64,000 nt of DNA from Oceaniferula flava (lineage in GTDB: Bacteria > Verrucomicrobiota > Verrucomicrobiia > Verrucomicrobiales > Akkermansiaceae). The notes under the pieces are model-generated. The model had not been told where the DNA came from. It did no database searches and was given only the letters and a program-made list of their open reading frames with translations. Location of the stretch: assembly GCF_016811075.1 (NCBI RefSeq), contig NZ_JAFBGL010000004.1, forward strand, positions 1-64,000. Reading direction: 5' to 3'. This document shows, one piece after another, positions 43,227-51,899 of the stretch (the first letter of the stretch is position 1; the number at the start of each line of letters is the position of its first letter). The translations under genes and the position numbers were made by a program.

Positions 43227-44114
43227 ATGAAAACCGCTCTCACCCTGCTACTGACTTTCGCAATCCCTCTTCTCGCCTGTGAAGAGGCTTACGAGGATCT
43301 GCCTGGGCGGAAGTTGGCCGAGGCGATGGAGGCGATGCTGAAATCGATGAGGTCCTCGGTCTATCAGCACAGGACCGAGATCGATGAGAGCACGGGAACA
43401 ATCAACTGTGATTGCTCGAGCCTTGTTGGCTATCTGTTGGGGCGGGATTTTCCTGAACACCTGCTCGCGGTCAATGGCGATCTGGCACCGTGGCGGTCGC
43501 GTCCCTTGGCTGCGACTTTTTATCAAACGATCGAACGCGCCGCAAACCACGCCCATGGCCCGTGGCGACAGGTCCCTCGCCTGCTCGATGCACGCCCGGG
43601 CGACCTCATCATCTGGCGCAAACCGCTGGCAAAGCTGAAAAAGGGTTCGTCCACAGGCCACATCTGCGTGGTGGCCGGGAAACCTGAGGTCGATGCCGAA
43701 GGAAGGATCCGCGTGCGGGTGATCGACTCCACCAATCGGCCCCACACAAACGATACCCGCAAGGCTGACGAGTCGGGCCTGGGTGCAGGTGAGATCTGGT
43801 TTCAGGTGGATCAATACGGTCGGCCGATCGCTTACTGGCGCCGGCCCGACGGCAAAGCAGTCCGCTCAAACCCGATTCTCGTTGGCCGACTCCAACACGC
43901 CACCCAAGCCAGCGCCAAACTCAGCGAAGCGGATCAGGCACTCATCGGTCTGAGCGAAAAGGCTGCGGCGGAACAGGCGAACAAACGGGGTCTAACCTGG
44001 CGCGTCATTCACCGCGATGGCACAAGCATTTCCATCCCGCTCAAACGCGCTAACAAAAAACGCCTCAATGCCGTGATCGAGCAGGGCAAGGTGCTGCGCC
44101 TTTACCGCGGCTGA
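43227..44114 (+). CDS. Secreted NlpC/P60-like cysteine peptidase
   Basis: About 295 residues with a signal peptide (MKTALTLLLTFAIPLLA). The catalytic pattern of papain-like NlpC/P60 amidases is visible: Cys63 in NCDCSSLVGYLL and His145 in STGHICVVAG. It may cut peptide bonds in peptidoglycan or hydrolyse another envelope substrate. The start at 43227 gives the signal peptide; the frame reaches 43185. A probable terminator follows at 44145. Confidence 0.75.
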   Translation: MKTALTLLLTFAIPLLACEEAYEDLPGRKLAEAMEAMLKSMRSSVYQHRTEIDESTGTINCDCSSLVGYLLGRDFPEHLLAVNGDLAPWRSRPLAATFYQTIERAANHAHGPWRQVPRLLDARPGDLIIWRKPLAKLKKGSSTGHICVVAGKPEVDAEGRIRVRVIDSTNRPHTNDTRKADESGLGAGEIWFQVDQYGRPIAYWRRPDGKAVRSNPILVGRLQHATQASAKLSEADQALIGLSEKAAAEQANKRGLTWRVIHRDGTSISIPLKRANKKRLNAVIEQGKVLRLYRG

Positions 44115-44144
44115 GTGTGACCCTAGATCATTTTTCAACACAAC

Positions 44145-44170
44145 ATGCACAGAATTTTCGGTGCATTTTT
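44145..44170 (+). terminator. Probable terminator of the NlpC/P60-like gene
   Basis: ATGCAC and GTGCAT form a short stem (six pairs) over a ten-base loop and run into five T, 30 bases after the stop. Confidence 0.55.
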
Positions 44171-44220
44171 AATAGAGAAACATCGAAACCCATTCTGAAA
44201 AATGCTGGGCAGCCTGCTCT

Positions 44221-44643
44221 CTAACTGTCCTTCATGGCCTTCAGCCGTTTGTCGTGTTCATCGAGGATGAACATGGAGCGCTGGAAGTCGATGAGGTCGG
44301 TGAGCTTTTTGGCTTCCTCGCGGGAGCGATCGTCGATGTGGAGATTCATCCGGCCCATATCGACGCCTGGGATGTCTTTCACCAGCTCGGGGGTCTCAAT
44401 CCGGAGAACGATGCGGCGGATTTTGAACCACTTCTTGACCAGCTCGACGTGTTCGATTTCGCCGTAGGGCAGATCGATGGTGGTCAGCTCCCCCTTGCCT
44501 CCTTTAAACACGCTGCCCTTCATCCGCCAGCTCAGTTTGACGTGGTCGGGCAGGAAGCGAAGTTTACCTAACACCTCCTCACGACCCAAGGGATCGGTGG
44601 CGGGGATGTGGAAGTTGATATTGACGGGATCGATGGAAATCAT
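44221..44643 (-). CDS. Unknown small soluble protein
   Basis: A 140-residue protein beginning MISIDPVNINFHIPATDPLG, mostly beta-strand in the first 90 residues (LSWRMKGSVFKGGKGELTTIDLPYGEI) and helical near the end (EEAKKLTDLIDFQRSMFIL). This could be a small PH-like fold, but I do not assign a family. No signal peptide or membrane helix. It lies downstream of the PII gene on the same strand, beyond that gene's terminator. Confidence 0.6.
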   Translation of the reverse strand: MISIDPVNINFHIPATDPLGREEVLGKLRFLPDHVKLSWRMKGSVFKGGKGELTTIDLPYGEIEHVELVKKWFKIRRIVLRIETPELVKDIPGVDMGRMNLHIDDRSREEAKKLTDLIDFQRSMFILDEHDKRLKAMKDS

Positions 44644-44660
44644 CGCACCGGCAGGATAGG

Positions 44661-44712
44661 AAAAAACGACAAACGGGCAAGCCGCACTTTTTGAAAGCGC
44701 GATTTGCCCGTT
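44661..44712 (-). terminator. Terminator of the PII gene
   Basis: On the minus strand AACGGGCAA pairs with TTGCCCGTT over a loop that has its own small stem, and runs into TTTTTT. It lies 28 bases past the PII stop. Confidence 0.85.
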
Positions 44713-44739
44713 ATGAAAGAGAGTAGGTAAGTTGGTGAA

Positions 44740-46280
<1,541 letters not shown>

Positions 46281-46612
46281 ATGGGCAGTATAAGTAATAA
46301 GTTTTAAAATCCAAATACCAAATTACGCATGTTAGGAAATGTGACGAGGTGTGGAATAGCCCCAAGCCCCTAACCTAAGACCGTCATCAAGCATCTGTGA
46401 CTAAACACAACTCCGTAATAAAGCCTCCAGCTACTTTACCATTCTACAACATCAAGCAACATTAGCCATAATTCTCCTTGCCGCCTCGCAAACTAACAGA
46501 CTAGTTTGTAATCAATAAAACGGGTATCAACTCAGCACTTAACAAATCCACATCGTTAAGCATCTGAAAGTTCCTAGTGCCCGAGTTCACTAATAACACT
46601 GTTCGCTTCAAA
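46281..46612. other. AT-rich junction before the cassette array
   Basis: No gene. AT content rises sharply from about 46280. A core site GTTCGCT lies at 46601-46607, six bases before the lipoprotein start. A possible degenerate attC (R''-like AACTAAC at 46491, with partial pairing between about 46526-46540 and 46576-46590) is not convincing. I see no integrase gene nearby, so this is not an assured attI. Confidence 0.4.
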
Positions 46613-47122
46613 ATGAAAATCTCTGTAGCTTGCATCGCTCTCACGGCATTTTTGCTCGGATGCGAGAAACGTGAGGAGACCGTGGTGTCTGCCGCAGCTT
46701 CTGAACCCCGAACTGATGGCAATTCACGAGACGGTTACATTAGAGTGATTCGCACATATGGAACCGATGACAACTTCGGCATCGAGTTGAATGGCGATGA
46801 GGCATTCCTTAGACAGGATGCTCATGAACCCAAGCGAAGAGAGATATCCTTCTCGGTTGGAGAGAAATTAGTTGAAGAGTTTTATTCGATCAAAGATTTG
46901 GAGAGATTCAGTGGTAGCAAGATTTCAAATCAACGCACAGATACTCACCTTTGGATCAATGTCTTCGATGAGAGACCGGATAAGTATTCGGAGGATTGGG
47001 TTGCTTATGCTATACCCAACGAACTTCTCGATAGTGACGTTCCGATAGCTAAGTGGGTTAAGTCGTTGGATTCTATGCGCTCAGATCGAAAAAGCGAACA
47101 AGACGCGGTATCCAATCCCTGA
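46613..47122 (+). CDS. Cassette 1: small lipoprotein
   Basis: About 169 residues. A signal peptide with lipobox LLGC at about residues 15-18 follows the ATG at 46613, itself six bases after core site GTTCGCT. The mature part has no motif I recognise (YIRVIRTYGTDDNFGIELNG, then mixed strands and helices). The 3' end of the gene encodes the R'' and L'' of its attC site, so its last residues (SEQDAVSNP) lie within the recombination site. Function is unknown. Confidence 0.7.
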   Translation: MKISVACIALTAFLLGCEKREETVVSAAASEPRTDGNSRDGYIRVIRTYGTDDNFGIELNGDEAFLRQDAHEPKRREISFSVGEKLVEEFYSIKDLERFSGSKISNQRTDTHLWINVFDERPDKYSEDWVAYAIPNELLDSDVPIAKWVKSLDSMRSDRKSEQDAVSNP

Positions 47123-47226
47123 CAAGCTTCTTGAGTTCTCAAAGCGCATTTGTAGTTTGTGGATGTTGCGTTTCTGTGACACTGCCCGGCGGTTCGGTCA
47201 GGGATGGATACGCTTGAACGTTAGCC
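47093..47226 (+). other. attC site 1
   Basis: 134 bases: R'' AGCGAAC (47093-47099), L'' about 47108-47123 (GTATCCAATCCCTGAC), L' 47197-47211 (GTCAGGGATGGATAC), R' GTTAGCC (47220-47226). L'' and L' pair over 15 bases with one unpaired base in L''. R'' matches R' of cassette 1 (GTTCGCT). Confidence 0.85.
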
Positions 47227-47231
47227 TAAAA

Positions 47232-47528
47232 ATGACCTACCTTTTCACAGTAGAAGACACTTTTCAAATCGATGATCGTGGACTCATTCTTGGTCGTGGC
47301 TTACCCCGTCAATCCACCATTGAAATAGCCAAATCTTCTCCCCTAATATTAAGAAGACCAGATTTATCAACAATCGAAGCTACAGTATTAGAGATTGCCA
47401 TGATCAGATATCAACCAGATGTTAAGCCTGAAGACAAGACAACACCCATTATGATCAACAAAGGATTCACCAAGACTGATGTGCCTATAGGAACTGAGGT
47501 CTTCTTAGCGAACCAAACCACCGACTAA
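47232..47528 (+). CDS. Cassette 2: EF-Tu domain II-like small protein
   Basis: About 98 residues, starting MTYLFTVEDTFQIDDRGLIL (ATG at 47232; the frame is open from 47157). The opening resembles domain II of translation GTPases such as EF-Tu (compare FxVEDVFxIxGRGxVxxGR), and a later IGTEVFLAN matches the barrel's other end. It lacks a G domain and so cannot be a GTPase. It could be a stand-alone beta-barrel that binds tRNA or an EF-Tu partner, but the function is unknown. Complete cassette: core GTTAGCC to R'' GGCTAAC. Confidence 0.65.
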   Translation: MTYLFTVEDTFQIDDRGLILGRGLPRQSTIEIAKSSPLILRRPDLSTIEATVLEIAMIRYQPDVKPEDKTTPIMINKGFTKTDVPIGTEVFLANQTTD

Positions 47529-47593
47529 CATTTCTTCCTTTCCTTACATTATTTTCCAGTCACAATAGCCTTCACAATGAAGCCAATAAAAAT

Positions 47594-47720
47594 GGCTAAC
47601 AAGTCGCAGTAGCCAACCCCACACGGCGCCGGTTTGTTAAAGTTTAACTCCAATTATAACCTCAATCTCTTCGTTCAAGTTCGCTCTCCCGTGAGGGTTG
47701 GCTATGCTAGGACGTTCGGG
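47594..47720 (+). other. attC site 2
   Basis: 127 bases: R'' GGCTAAC (47594-47600), L'' about 47610-47624 (TAGCCAACCCCACAC), L' 47691-47704 (GTGAGGGTTGGCTA), R' GTTCGGG (47714-47720). L''/L' pair with one extra base in L''. R'' is the reverse complement of GTTAGCC, which begins cassette 2. Confidence 0.85.
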
Positions 47721-47746
47721 AAGAAAAACGCGCCACACCTCAGCTC

Positions 47747-48853
47747 ATGTTATCAAACGAAATTAACGACGCGCAACGCCTTGTTCGGACTGACGCTTAC
47801 CAAATGTCCATCGGAGAGTTGGTAAGCATGTACGAGGCTCAAGAGATAAAGATCGATCCAGAATTTCAACGACTATTCCGCTGGGAAATTAGTCAGAAAT
47901 CAAAACTGATCGAATCCATACTCCTCGGAATTCCGCTTCCGCCAATCTTTGTATATGAGAAAGACGACGGGAACTGGGAGCTTGTTGATGGCCTGCAACG
48001 CCTTTCAACGATTTTGGAATTCATGGGGCACCTTCATGATTCCGACGGAAATCGGCAAGCTCCACTCATCCTAGATGCAACAAAATATCTTCCGTCACTT
48101 CACAACGTGGTTTGGGAGAAGACGGACCAAATTGCTGACGTTCCGGAAAACGACCAGAGACCTCTGGAGAAGACAGAACAGCTTGCCATTCGGCGGGCTC
48201 GCATCGGCGTAGAGATCTTGAAACGTCCGAGCGACAACCAGACCAAGTTTGATCTATTTCAGAGGCTGAACGCAGGGGGTACCTTAGCGAATGCTCAAGA
48301 GCTCCGAAATTGCATTATGCTCATGGTCAATCGGGGATATTTTCAGGCTCTGAAAGCCGTTGCAGAGTCCGCCCCCTTTTTGGAAGTGGCGAAAGTATCT
48401 TCTGGACAGCGAGAGAAGCAACGGCACATGGAGCTAGCTGTTCGATTCTTGGTTCACACTCTTGTCCCATATGACGGAACACTGGACGTTGAGGAATTCG
48501 TTGACGATGGAATCGTCAAGATCCTGCAAGAACAGGATCAACAAACTGCGCTCACGATTCTGAGAGATACATTCGAACTTCTGTCCAATGCAGCCGGGGA
48601 AAACGCGCTGCGGCGGTACGATGGCGAAAACTACGTTGGGAAAGTTGGTCTCGTTGCTCTTGAGGGAATCGCGGTTGGAATTGGGAGAAATATTGCCACC
48701 ATTAGGAACCTGCCCGATCCTACCGCTTTCGTCCTCGAGAAGTCCCAAGCGTTTTGGCAGGACGCTGGAACGAATGAGTTCACCTCCCCCGGAATGCGAG
48801 GCACAACTAGGATTCTCCGAACCGTTCCGTTCGGTGAACAATGGTTTAAGTAA
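47747..48853 (+). CDS. Cassette 3 gene A: DUF262 (GmrSD N-terminal-like) protein
   Basis: A 368-residue protein of the DUF262 family, the ParB/Srx-like nucleotide-binding fold that forms the N-terminal half of GmrSD and BrxU-type restriction enzymes. Hallmarks are SIGELVSMYEAQEIKIDPEF (about 21-40), RLFRWEISQKSKLIESILLG, IPLPPIFVY and Asp81-Gly-Leu-Gln-Arg85 (DGLQRLSTI), the family's DGQQR motif. There is no HNH domain at the C-terminus, so nuclease activity would have to come from the coupled HEPN protein. The stop overlaps the next start (TAATG). ATG is 26 bases after R' core GTTCGGG. Confidence 0.9.
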   Translation: MLSNEINDAQRLVRTDAYQMSIGELVSMYEAQEIKIDPEFQRLFRWEISQKSKLIESILLGIPLPPIFVYEKDDGNWELVDGLQRLSTILEFMGHLHDSDGNRQAPLILDATKYLPSLHNVVWEKTDQIADVPENDQRPLEKTEQLAIRRARIGVEILKRPSDNQTKFDLFQRLNAGGTLANAQELRNCIMLMVNRGYFQALKAVAESAPFLEVAKVSSGQREKQRHMELAVRFLVHTLVPYDGTLDVEEFVDDGIVKILQEQDQQTALTILRDTFELLSNAAGENALRRYDGENYVGKVGLVALEGIAVGIGRNIATIRNLPDPTAFVLEKSQAFWQDAGTNEFTSPGMRGTTRILRTVPFGEQWFK

Positions 48854-49503
48854 TGAGCAAGCCGTATTCAGAGGCAGACCTTTCGCAGCTTCTTACAGAT
48901 GACCGAACGTGGAGGATTCGTGAGATTTCTGATCTAAAAGGAGCAATTTGCCGGGCAGATGCTGTATCACAGCGGGTCCTACTTCGTGGACTAGTTGCTA
49001 TTTGCTATGCTCATTGGGAAGGTTACGTCCGAAACGCATCCACAAAGTTTCTTGAACACATTGCATTGCGCAAGTTCAAGTACGACCAGTTGGAGAGACA
49101 GTTCACCCGCAATAGGTTCCTGCCAAGACTGGCGAACCTCGTTGCCACGAAGGGCGGCTTCGCTGAGCGGTGCGAATTGGTTGATGCTATTCTTGATTGC
49201 GGGGCGAAACGATTCTCTCGGGTCAACGCCGACCTCATCAACACAAAGTCCAATCTGAATTACGAAGTGTTTTCCGACATATGCAACGTCTGCGGAGTTT
49301 CGATGGACGGCTTCTCAGTGCACGAAACATTCATCGATATTCTCCTTCTCAAGCGCCGGAATTCCATCGCACATGGTGAAGACACATTTATTGCAATTGA
49401 CGATCTTGACGAGGTTGCAGCTACGACCATCGAACTGATGCGTCAGTTTAGCCACGCGCTCGAAAACCAAGCCTGTGCACGGACCTTCCTTTCCACGCCC
49501 TAA
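48853..49503 (+). CDS. Cassette 3 gene B: HEPN ribonuclease-like protein (MAE_28990/MAE_18760 type)
   Basis: A 216-residue helical protein translationally coupled to DUF262 by a TAATG overlap. The HEPN ribonuclease motif R-x4-H is present as Arg169-Asn-Ser-Ile-Ala-His174 (KRRNSIAHGE) in the last helices. An N-terminal segment (RVLLRGLVAICYAHWEGYV, about 45-63) matches the MAE_28990/MAE_18760-like HEPN group. HEPN proteins of this kind are toxins or effector RNases in defence systems, kept silent by a partner. DUF262 is the natural candidate for sensor or inhibitor. The pair forms one 1.95-kb cassette. Confidence 0.88.
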   Translation: MSKPYSEADLSQLLTDDRTWRIREISDLKGAICRADAVSQRVLLRGLVAICYAHWEGYVRNASTKFLEHIALRKFKYDQLERQFTRNRFLPRLANLVATKGGFAERCELVDAILDCGAKRFSRVNADLINTKSNLNYEVFSDICNVCGVSMDGFSVHETFIDILLLKRRNSIAHGEDTFIAIDDLDEVAATTIELMRQFSHALENQACARTFLSTP

Positions 49504-49542
49504 GATCTTGACGCGATGCCACCGAAGAACTGGAACGAAGAT

Positions 49543-49668
49543 CCCGAACAAGTCATGGATGATCAATCCCCGACCCGTCGTGGAGTTGACGCGTGAGGAC
49601 AATTCGACCACCATCATTTCAATCTATCCGCGCCCTCGGTCGGGGATGACATCACTCAAACGTTCTCT
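49543..49668 (+). other. attC site 3
   Basis: 126 bases: R'' CCCGAAC (49543-49549), L'' 49558-49575 (GATGATCAATCCCCGACC), L' 49638-49653 (GGTCGGGGATGACATC), R' GTTCTCT (49662-49668). L''/L' pair strongly with one extra base in L''. R'' is the exact reverse complement of GTTCGGG, which starts the DUF262-HEPN cassette. Confidence 0.87.
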
Positions 49669-49676
49669 CAAGAAAT

Positions 49677-50165
49677 ATGGACGACGCAATATCGGCAGCT
49701 CTCGACTCATTCATTGCACGTGCCGCCGACGCTGGAATCGCTGGCTCACTTTCGTCGGAACCAGATATTGTCGCATTCGAGCAGCGATTTCCCAGTCTGC
49801 TTCCTAGTTGGTATCGTGAGGTTCTGGCGACCAAGAGCATCGGAGACATTTGTTTCGAGACTGAGATTGAGGGGCTCTCATGGGGTGGCGAAGGCCACAT
49901 CCGTGATGCCGCGACACTACTCTCGGAGATCGAGGGAGCGTTCCCTGACCTCCAGTTGGTAGACCATGGATACCTGGTCATCGGTGCTGCCGGAGATGGG
50001 GATTGTTGGGTCGTGCGATGCGATTCATCACCATCTGATCCGGTGCAGTTGCTTCAGATGTCGGCTTACGGGCCGGGCGATCCGAAGGAGTCACCAGATT
50101 GCCTCCTCTCCCATGGAGCATCGTTTACAGACTTCCTTGGCAAACTCGATCCGATACCACAATAG
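49677..50165 (+). CDS. Cassette 4: SMI1/KNR4 (SUKH) family protein
   Basis: A 162-residue protein with the SUKH fold: an N-terminal helix ending in IVAFEQRFPSLLPSWYREVLAT (the family's conserved Pro/Trp region), WGGEGHIRDAATLL, and PDLQLVDHGYLVIGAAGDGDCWVV (IGxxGxGD). SUKH proteins are commonly immunity proteins against nuclease or other toxins. No toxin is in this cassette, so this is an orphan immunity gene, a pattern usual in integrons. ATG at 49677 is eight bases after the R' core GTTCTCT. Confidence 0.9.
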   Translation: MDDAISAALDSFIARAADAGIAGSLSSEPDIVAFEQRFPSLLPSWYREVLATKSIGDICFETEIEGLSWGGEGHIRDAATLLSEIEGAFPDLQLVDHGYLVIGAAGDGDCWVVRCDSSPSDPVQLLQMSAYGPGDPKESPDCLLSHGASFTDFLGKLDPIPQ

Positions 50166-50167
50166 GG

Positions 50168-50186
50168 AGAGAACAAGACGTTCGAT
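50168..50186 (+). other. Collapsed attC site 4
   Basis: R'' AGAGAAC (50168-50174) and R' GTTCGAT (50180-50186) are separated by only AAGAC. R'' is the exact reverse complement of GTTCTCT that opens cassette 4, so this is a genuine cassette boundary that has lost the central L''-L' hairpin. Confidence 0.7.
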
Positions 50187-50195
50187 AAAAATATT

Positions 50196-50672
50196 ATGAA
50201 ACTCATCTCAGCAATCATTCTGTCACTATTTCTTCTCCCTTCTTGTGATAAACCCGAGCAAGCAACCGGAACTGAACCGGAGACTTTAGTTCGCGAATAT
50301 GATGAGAGTGGCATGGAAGAGGCCATTTCTATTGCAAGGTCTCGAATCGATGAATTTTTAAAGGTTCTTCGAGATAACGATGCCGACTCCTTTTCAGTCA
50401 AGGCTCCAATTAAGGATGAGAACGGCACAGAGCATTTCTGGCTTACTGAAGTATCATACAAGGATGGAGTATTTCATGGCGTGATTGGCAATGACCCCGG
50501 TATCGTTAAAAATGTCAATTTTGGGCAATCTTGGAGCATTAAGAGAGACTCTATTTCCGATTGGATGTATGTAAGATCTGGGATGATTCATGGAGGGTTT
50601 ACCATTGACCCTCTCCTCGATTCATACCCTAAGGAAGATGCCGATGCTCTCCGTGCGAAGCTGGTAAGATAA
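50196..50672 (+). CDS. Cassette 5: DUF2314 (YegJ-like) lipoprotein
   Basis: A 158-residue lipoprotein: signal peptide with lipobox LLPSC at about residues 13-17. The DUF2314 region covers residues about 38-150 (MEEAISIARSRIDEFLKVL, FSVKAPIKDENGTEHFWL, VSYKDGVFHGVIGNDPGIV, SDWMYVRSGMIHGGFTI). The role of DUF2314 is not established. ATG at 50196 is nine bases after R' core GTTCGAT. The end of this cassette is not defined: no ATCGAAC is seen downstream, so it is probably the eroded last unit. Confidence 0.85.
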   Translation: MKLISAIILSLFLLPSCDKPEQATGTEPETLVREYDESGMEEAISIARSRIDEFLKVLRDNDADSFSVKAPIKDENGTEHFWLTEVSYKDGVFHGVIGNDPGIVKNVNFGQSWSIKRDSISDWMYVRSGMIHGGFTIDPLLDSYPKEDADALRAKLVR

Positions 50673-50744
50673 AAACCCGCACAAGCAATGGAGCCCCCCT
50701 TATGATTGCAGGCGGCTTCACACGCTGCGCTGGTCCTCTACATC

Positions 50745-51563
50745 ATGCAAATTGAATCACCGCCAGCGGATCGTCAGGTAGTTACGCGCAAGCAGGAAGA
50801 GGAGTGGGCGGCGAAGCATAGCCGGATCACGCGCATTCTCGGCTGGTGCCTGATTGTGGGATTTGTGTTCACCCTGGTATCAGCCTTTTTCACCGATCAC
50901 CTGCAAATCGATATCTTAATGTTGGCCGGCGGTTGTGCCATCCTGAACGGCTCGCAAGCCTGGCTGAGATTCTTCACCTTTATGTCGAGCACCTCGGTGA
51001 TAGGCCAAATCAATGAAGTCCTCTCCCCACTCATCCGCAATGAACCTCTGGAAATTTCACGCCAATGGGTAGATTATCATGATCTGGAATTTTGGCAGTG
51101 GGCGGTATTACCGATTGGTCTCTATCTCGCGTTAGCCACTTTATGCATTACCACCCTGCGCTCCCGTCAGTTGGTCTTCTGGACCAAGATTTGCAAGCGC
51201 TGGGTGGCTGGCTTTGTGGTGGTGGTCGCCGTAATCTGGAGCATCGTCGTGATCTCCTCGCTCTCCACAGATCAGGAAAAAGCCATGATCCAGCAGGCGG
51301 CACCGTCACTGGAGGTTGTGGAAGACTACGCACGCGCTCATGGCGCAGTATCAGTGGGTGGAGCCTTACTAACCTTCTCAGAAAAAATGGAAGCGGATCC
51401 TTTGATCAGGCACGTCTCATTGTCCAGCAGCCCTAACGGTTCCATGACACTTTTCAAGCGCCATAAGCTGAATTACTACAGCTCCGAGGCGGATTACCAA
51501 AAATTTATCAAAAGCCCAACAGGCGAATGGATCCTGATCAAGGTGGACTTTGAGCAACCCTAG
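50745..51563 (+). CDS. Unknown three-helix membrane protein
   Basis: About 272 residues. Start at 50745 (MQIESPPADRQVVTRKQEEEW) is preferred; the frame opens at 50706. Hydrophobic helices lie at about residues 35-60, 60-78 and 125-145, with another at 165-190 (WVAGFVVVVAVIWSIVVISSL). The C-terminal 80 residues are soluble and periplasmic or cytosolic. I recognise no family. GC content is back to the chromosomal level, so it is outside the array. It converges with rpmE. Confidence 0.6.
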   Translation: MQIESPPADRQVVTRKQEEEWAAKHSRITRILGWCLIVGFVFTLVSAFFTDHLQIDILMLAGGCAILNGSQAWLRFFTFMSSTSVIGQINEVLSPLIRNEPLEISRQWVDYHDLEFWQWAVLPIGLYLALATLCITTLRSRQLVFWTKICKRWVAGFVVVVAVIWSIVVISSLSTDQEKAMIQQAAPSLEVVEDYARAHGAVSVGGALLTFSEKMEADPLIRHVSLSSSPNGSMTLFKRHKLNYYSSEADYQKFIKSPTGEWILIKVDFEQP

Positions 51564-51569
51564 CTGCAC

Positions 51570-51603
51570 AAAAAAATCCCTCCGTGCACGAGGCAGGGAG
51601 GGA
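51570..51603 (-). terminator. Terminator of rpmE
   Basis: On the minus strand TCCCTCC pairs with GGAGGGA around a 12-base loop, followed by seven T. It is 27 bases past the L31 stop. Confidence 0.9.
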
Positions 51604-51629
51604 CTTGGAAAGTTGGGTTCTGCGAAAGC

Positions 51630-51899
51630 TTACTTGAGCTTTGGCTTGCCGGCACGGCGGACAGCTCCGAAACGCTTCTGGAACTTGTCGATGCGGCCTG
51701 CGGTATCCACAAACTGCTTCTGTCCGGTGAAGAACGGGTGGGTGTCTGCGGTGACACCCGCAGAGATGATGTAGTGATCGACGCCGTCGATTTGCTCAAT
51801 CTTGTCAGACTTGGCAGTGGAACGGGTGATGTAACGCGTGCCAGTGGTCATGTCCTGGAATGCGACGGGATGATACTCGGGATGAAAGTCTTTTTTCAT
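51630..51899 (-). CDS. rpmE: 50S ribosomal protein L31, type B
   Basis: An 89-residue ribosomal protein of the type B (zinc-independent) class: it lacks the CxxC pairs of type A and has the family's MKKDFHPEYHPVAFQD start and GVTADTHPFFTGQKQFVDTAGRIDKFQKRF centre. Length is right. Such non-zinc copies often replace a zinc-binding one under zinc shortage, though only one copy is in the window. Single gene; terminator at 51570. Confidence 0.96.
   Translation of the reverse strand: MKKDFHPEYHPVAFQDMTTGTRYITRSTAKSDKIEQIDGVDHYIISAGVTADTHPFFTGQKQFVDTAGRIDKFQKRFGAVRRAGKPKLK

Larger units (their letters stand above)
46601..50672 (+). mobile_element. Integron cassette array without integrase (CALIN)
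   Basis: Five same-strand gene units of small to medium size are separated by attC-like sites. R' cores open each cassette: GTTCGCT (46601), GTTAGCC (47220), GTTCGGG (47714), GTTCTCT (49662), GTTCGAT (50180). R'' at the end of cassettes 1-4 is AGCGAAC (47093), GGCTAAC (47594), CCCGAAC (49543), AGAGAAC (50168). Each is the exact reverse complement of the R' that starts the same cassette, as expected when a circular cassette has inserted within its attC. Full sites are 126-134 bases, with L''/L' stems. The array is less GC-rich than its surroundings. No tyrosine integron integrase is seen in the window. The right end is set at the DUF2314 stop because no matching R'' (ATCGAAC) follows. Confidence 0.85.

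Noticed and set aside
44661-44712. Possible riboswitch downstream of PII
   Set aside because: It is a standard stem plus T-run on the minus strand; the inner small stem does not resemble a known riboswitch.
46491-46607. A possible fourth full attC ahead of cassette 1
   Set aside because: The R' core GTTCGCT at 46601 is supported by its match to AGCGAAC, but the R''-like AACTAAC is badly spaced and the stem pairing is poor, so I do not call a full attC or an attI.
46501-46722. 73-residue minus-strand frame over cassette 1
   Set aside because: Overlaps the core site and the lipoprotein signal sequence in the wrong strand; all other cassette genes are plus-strand.
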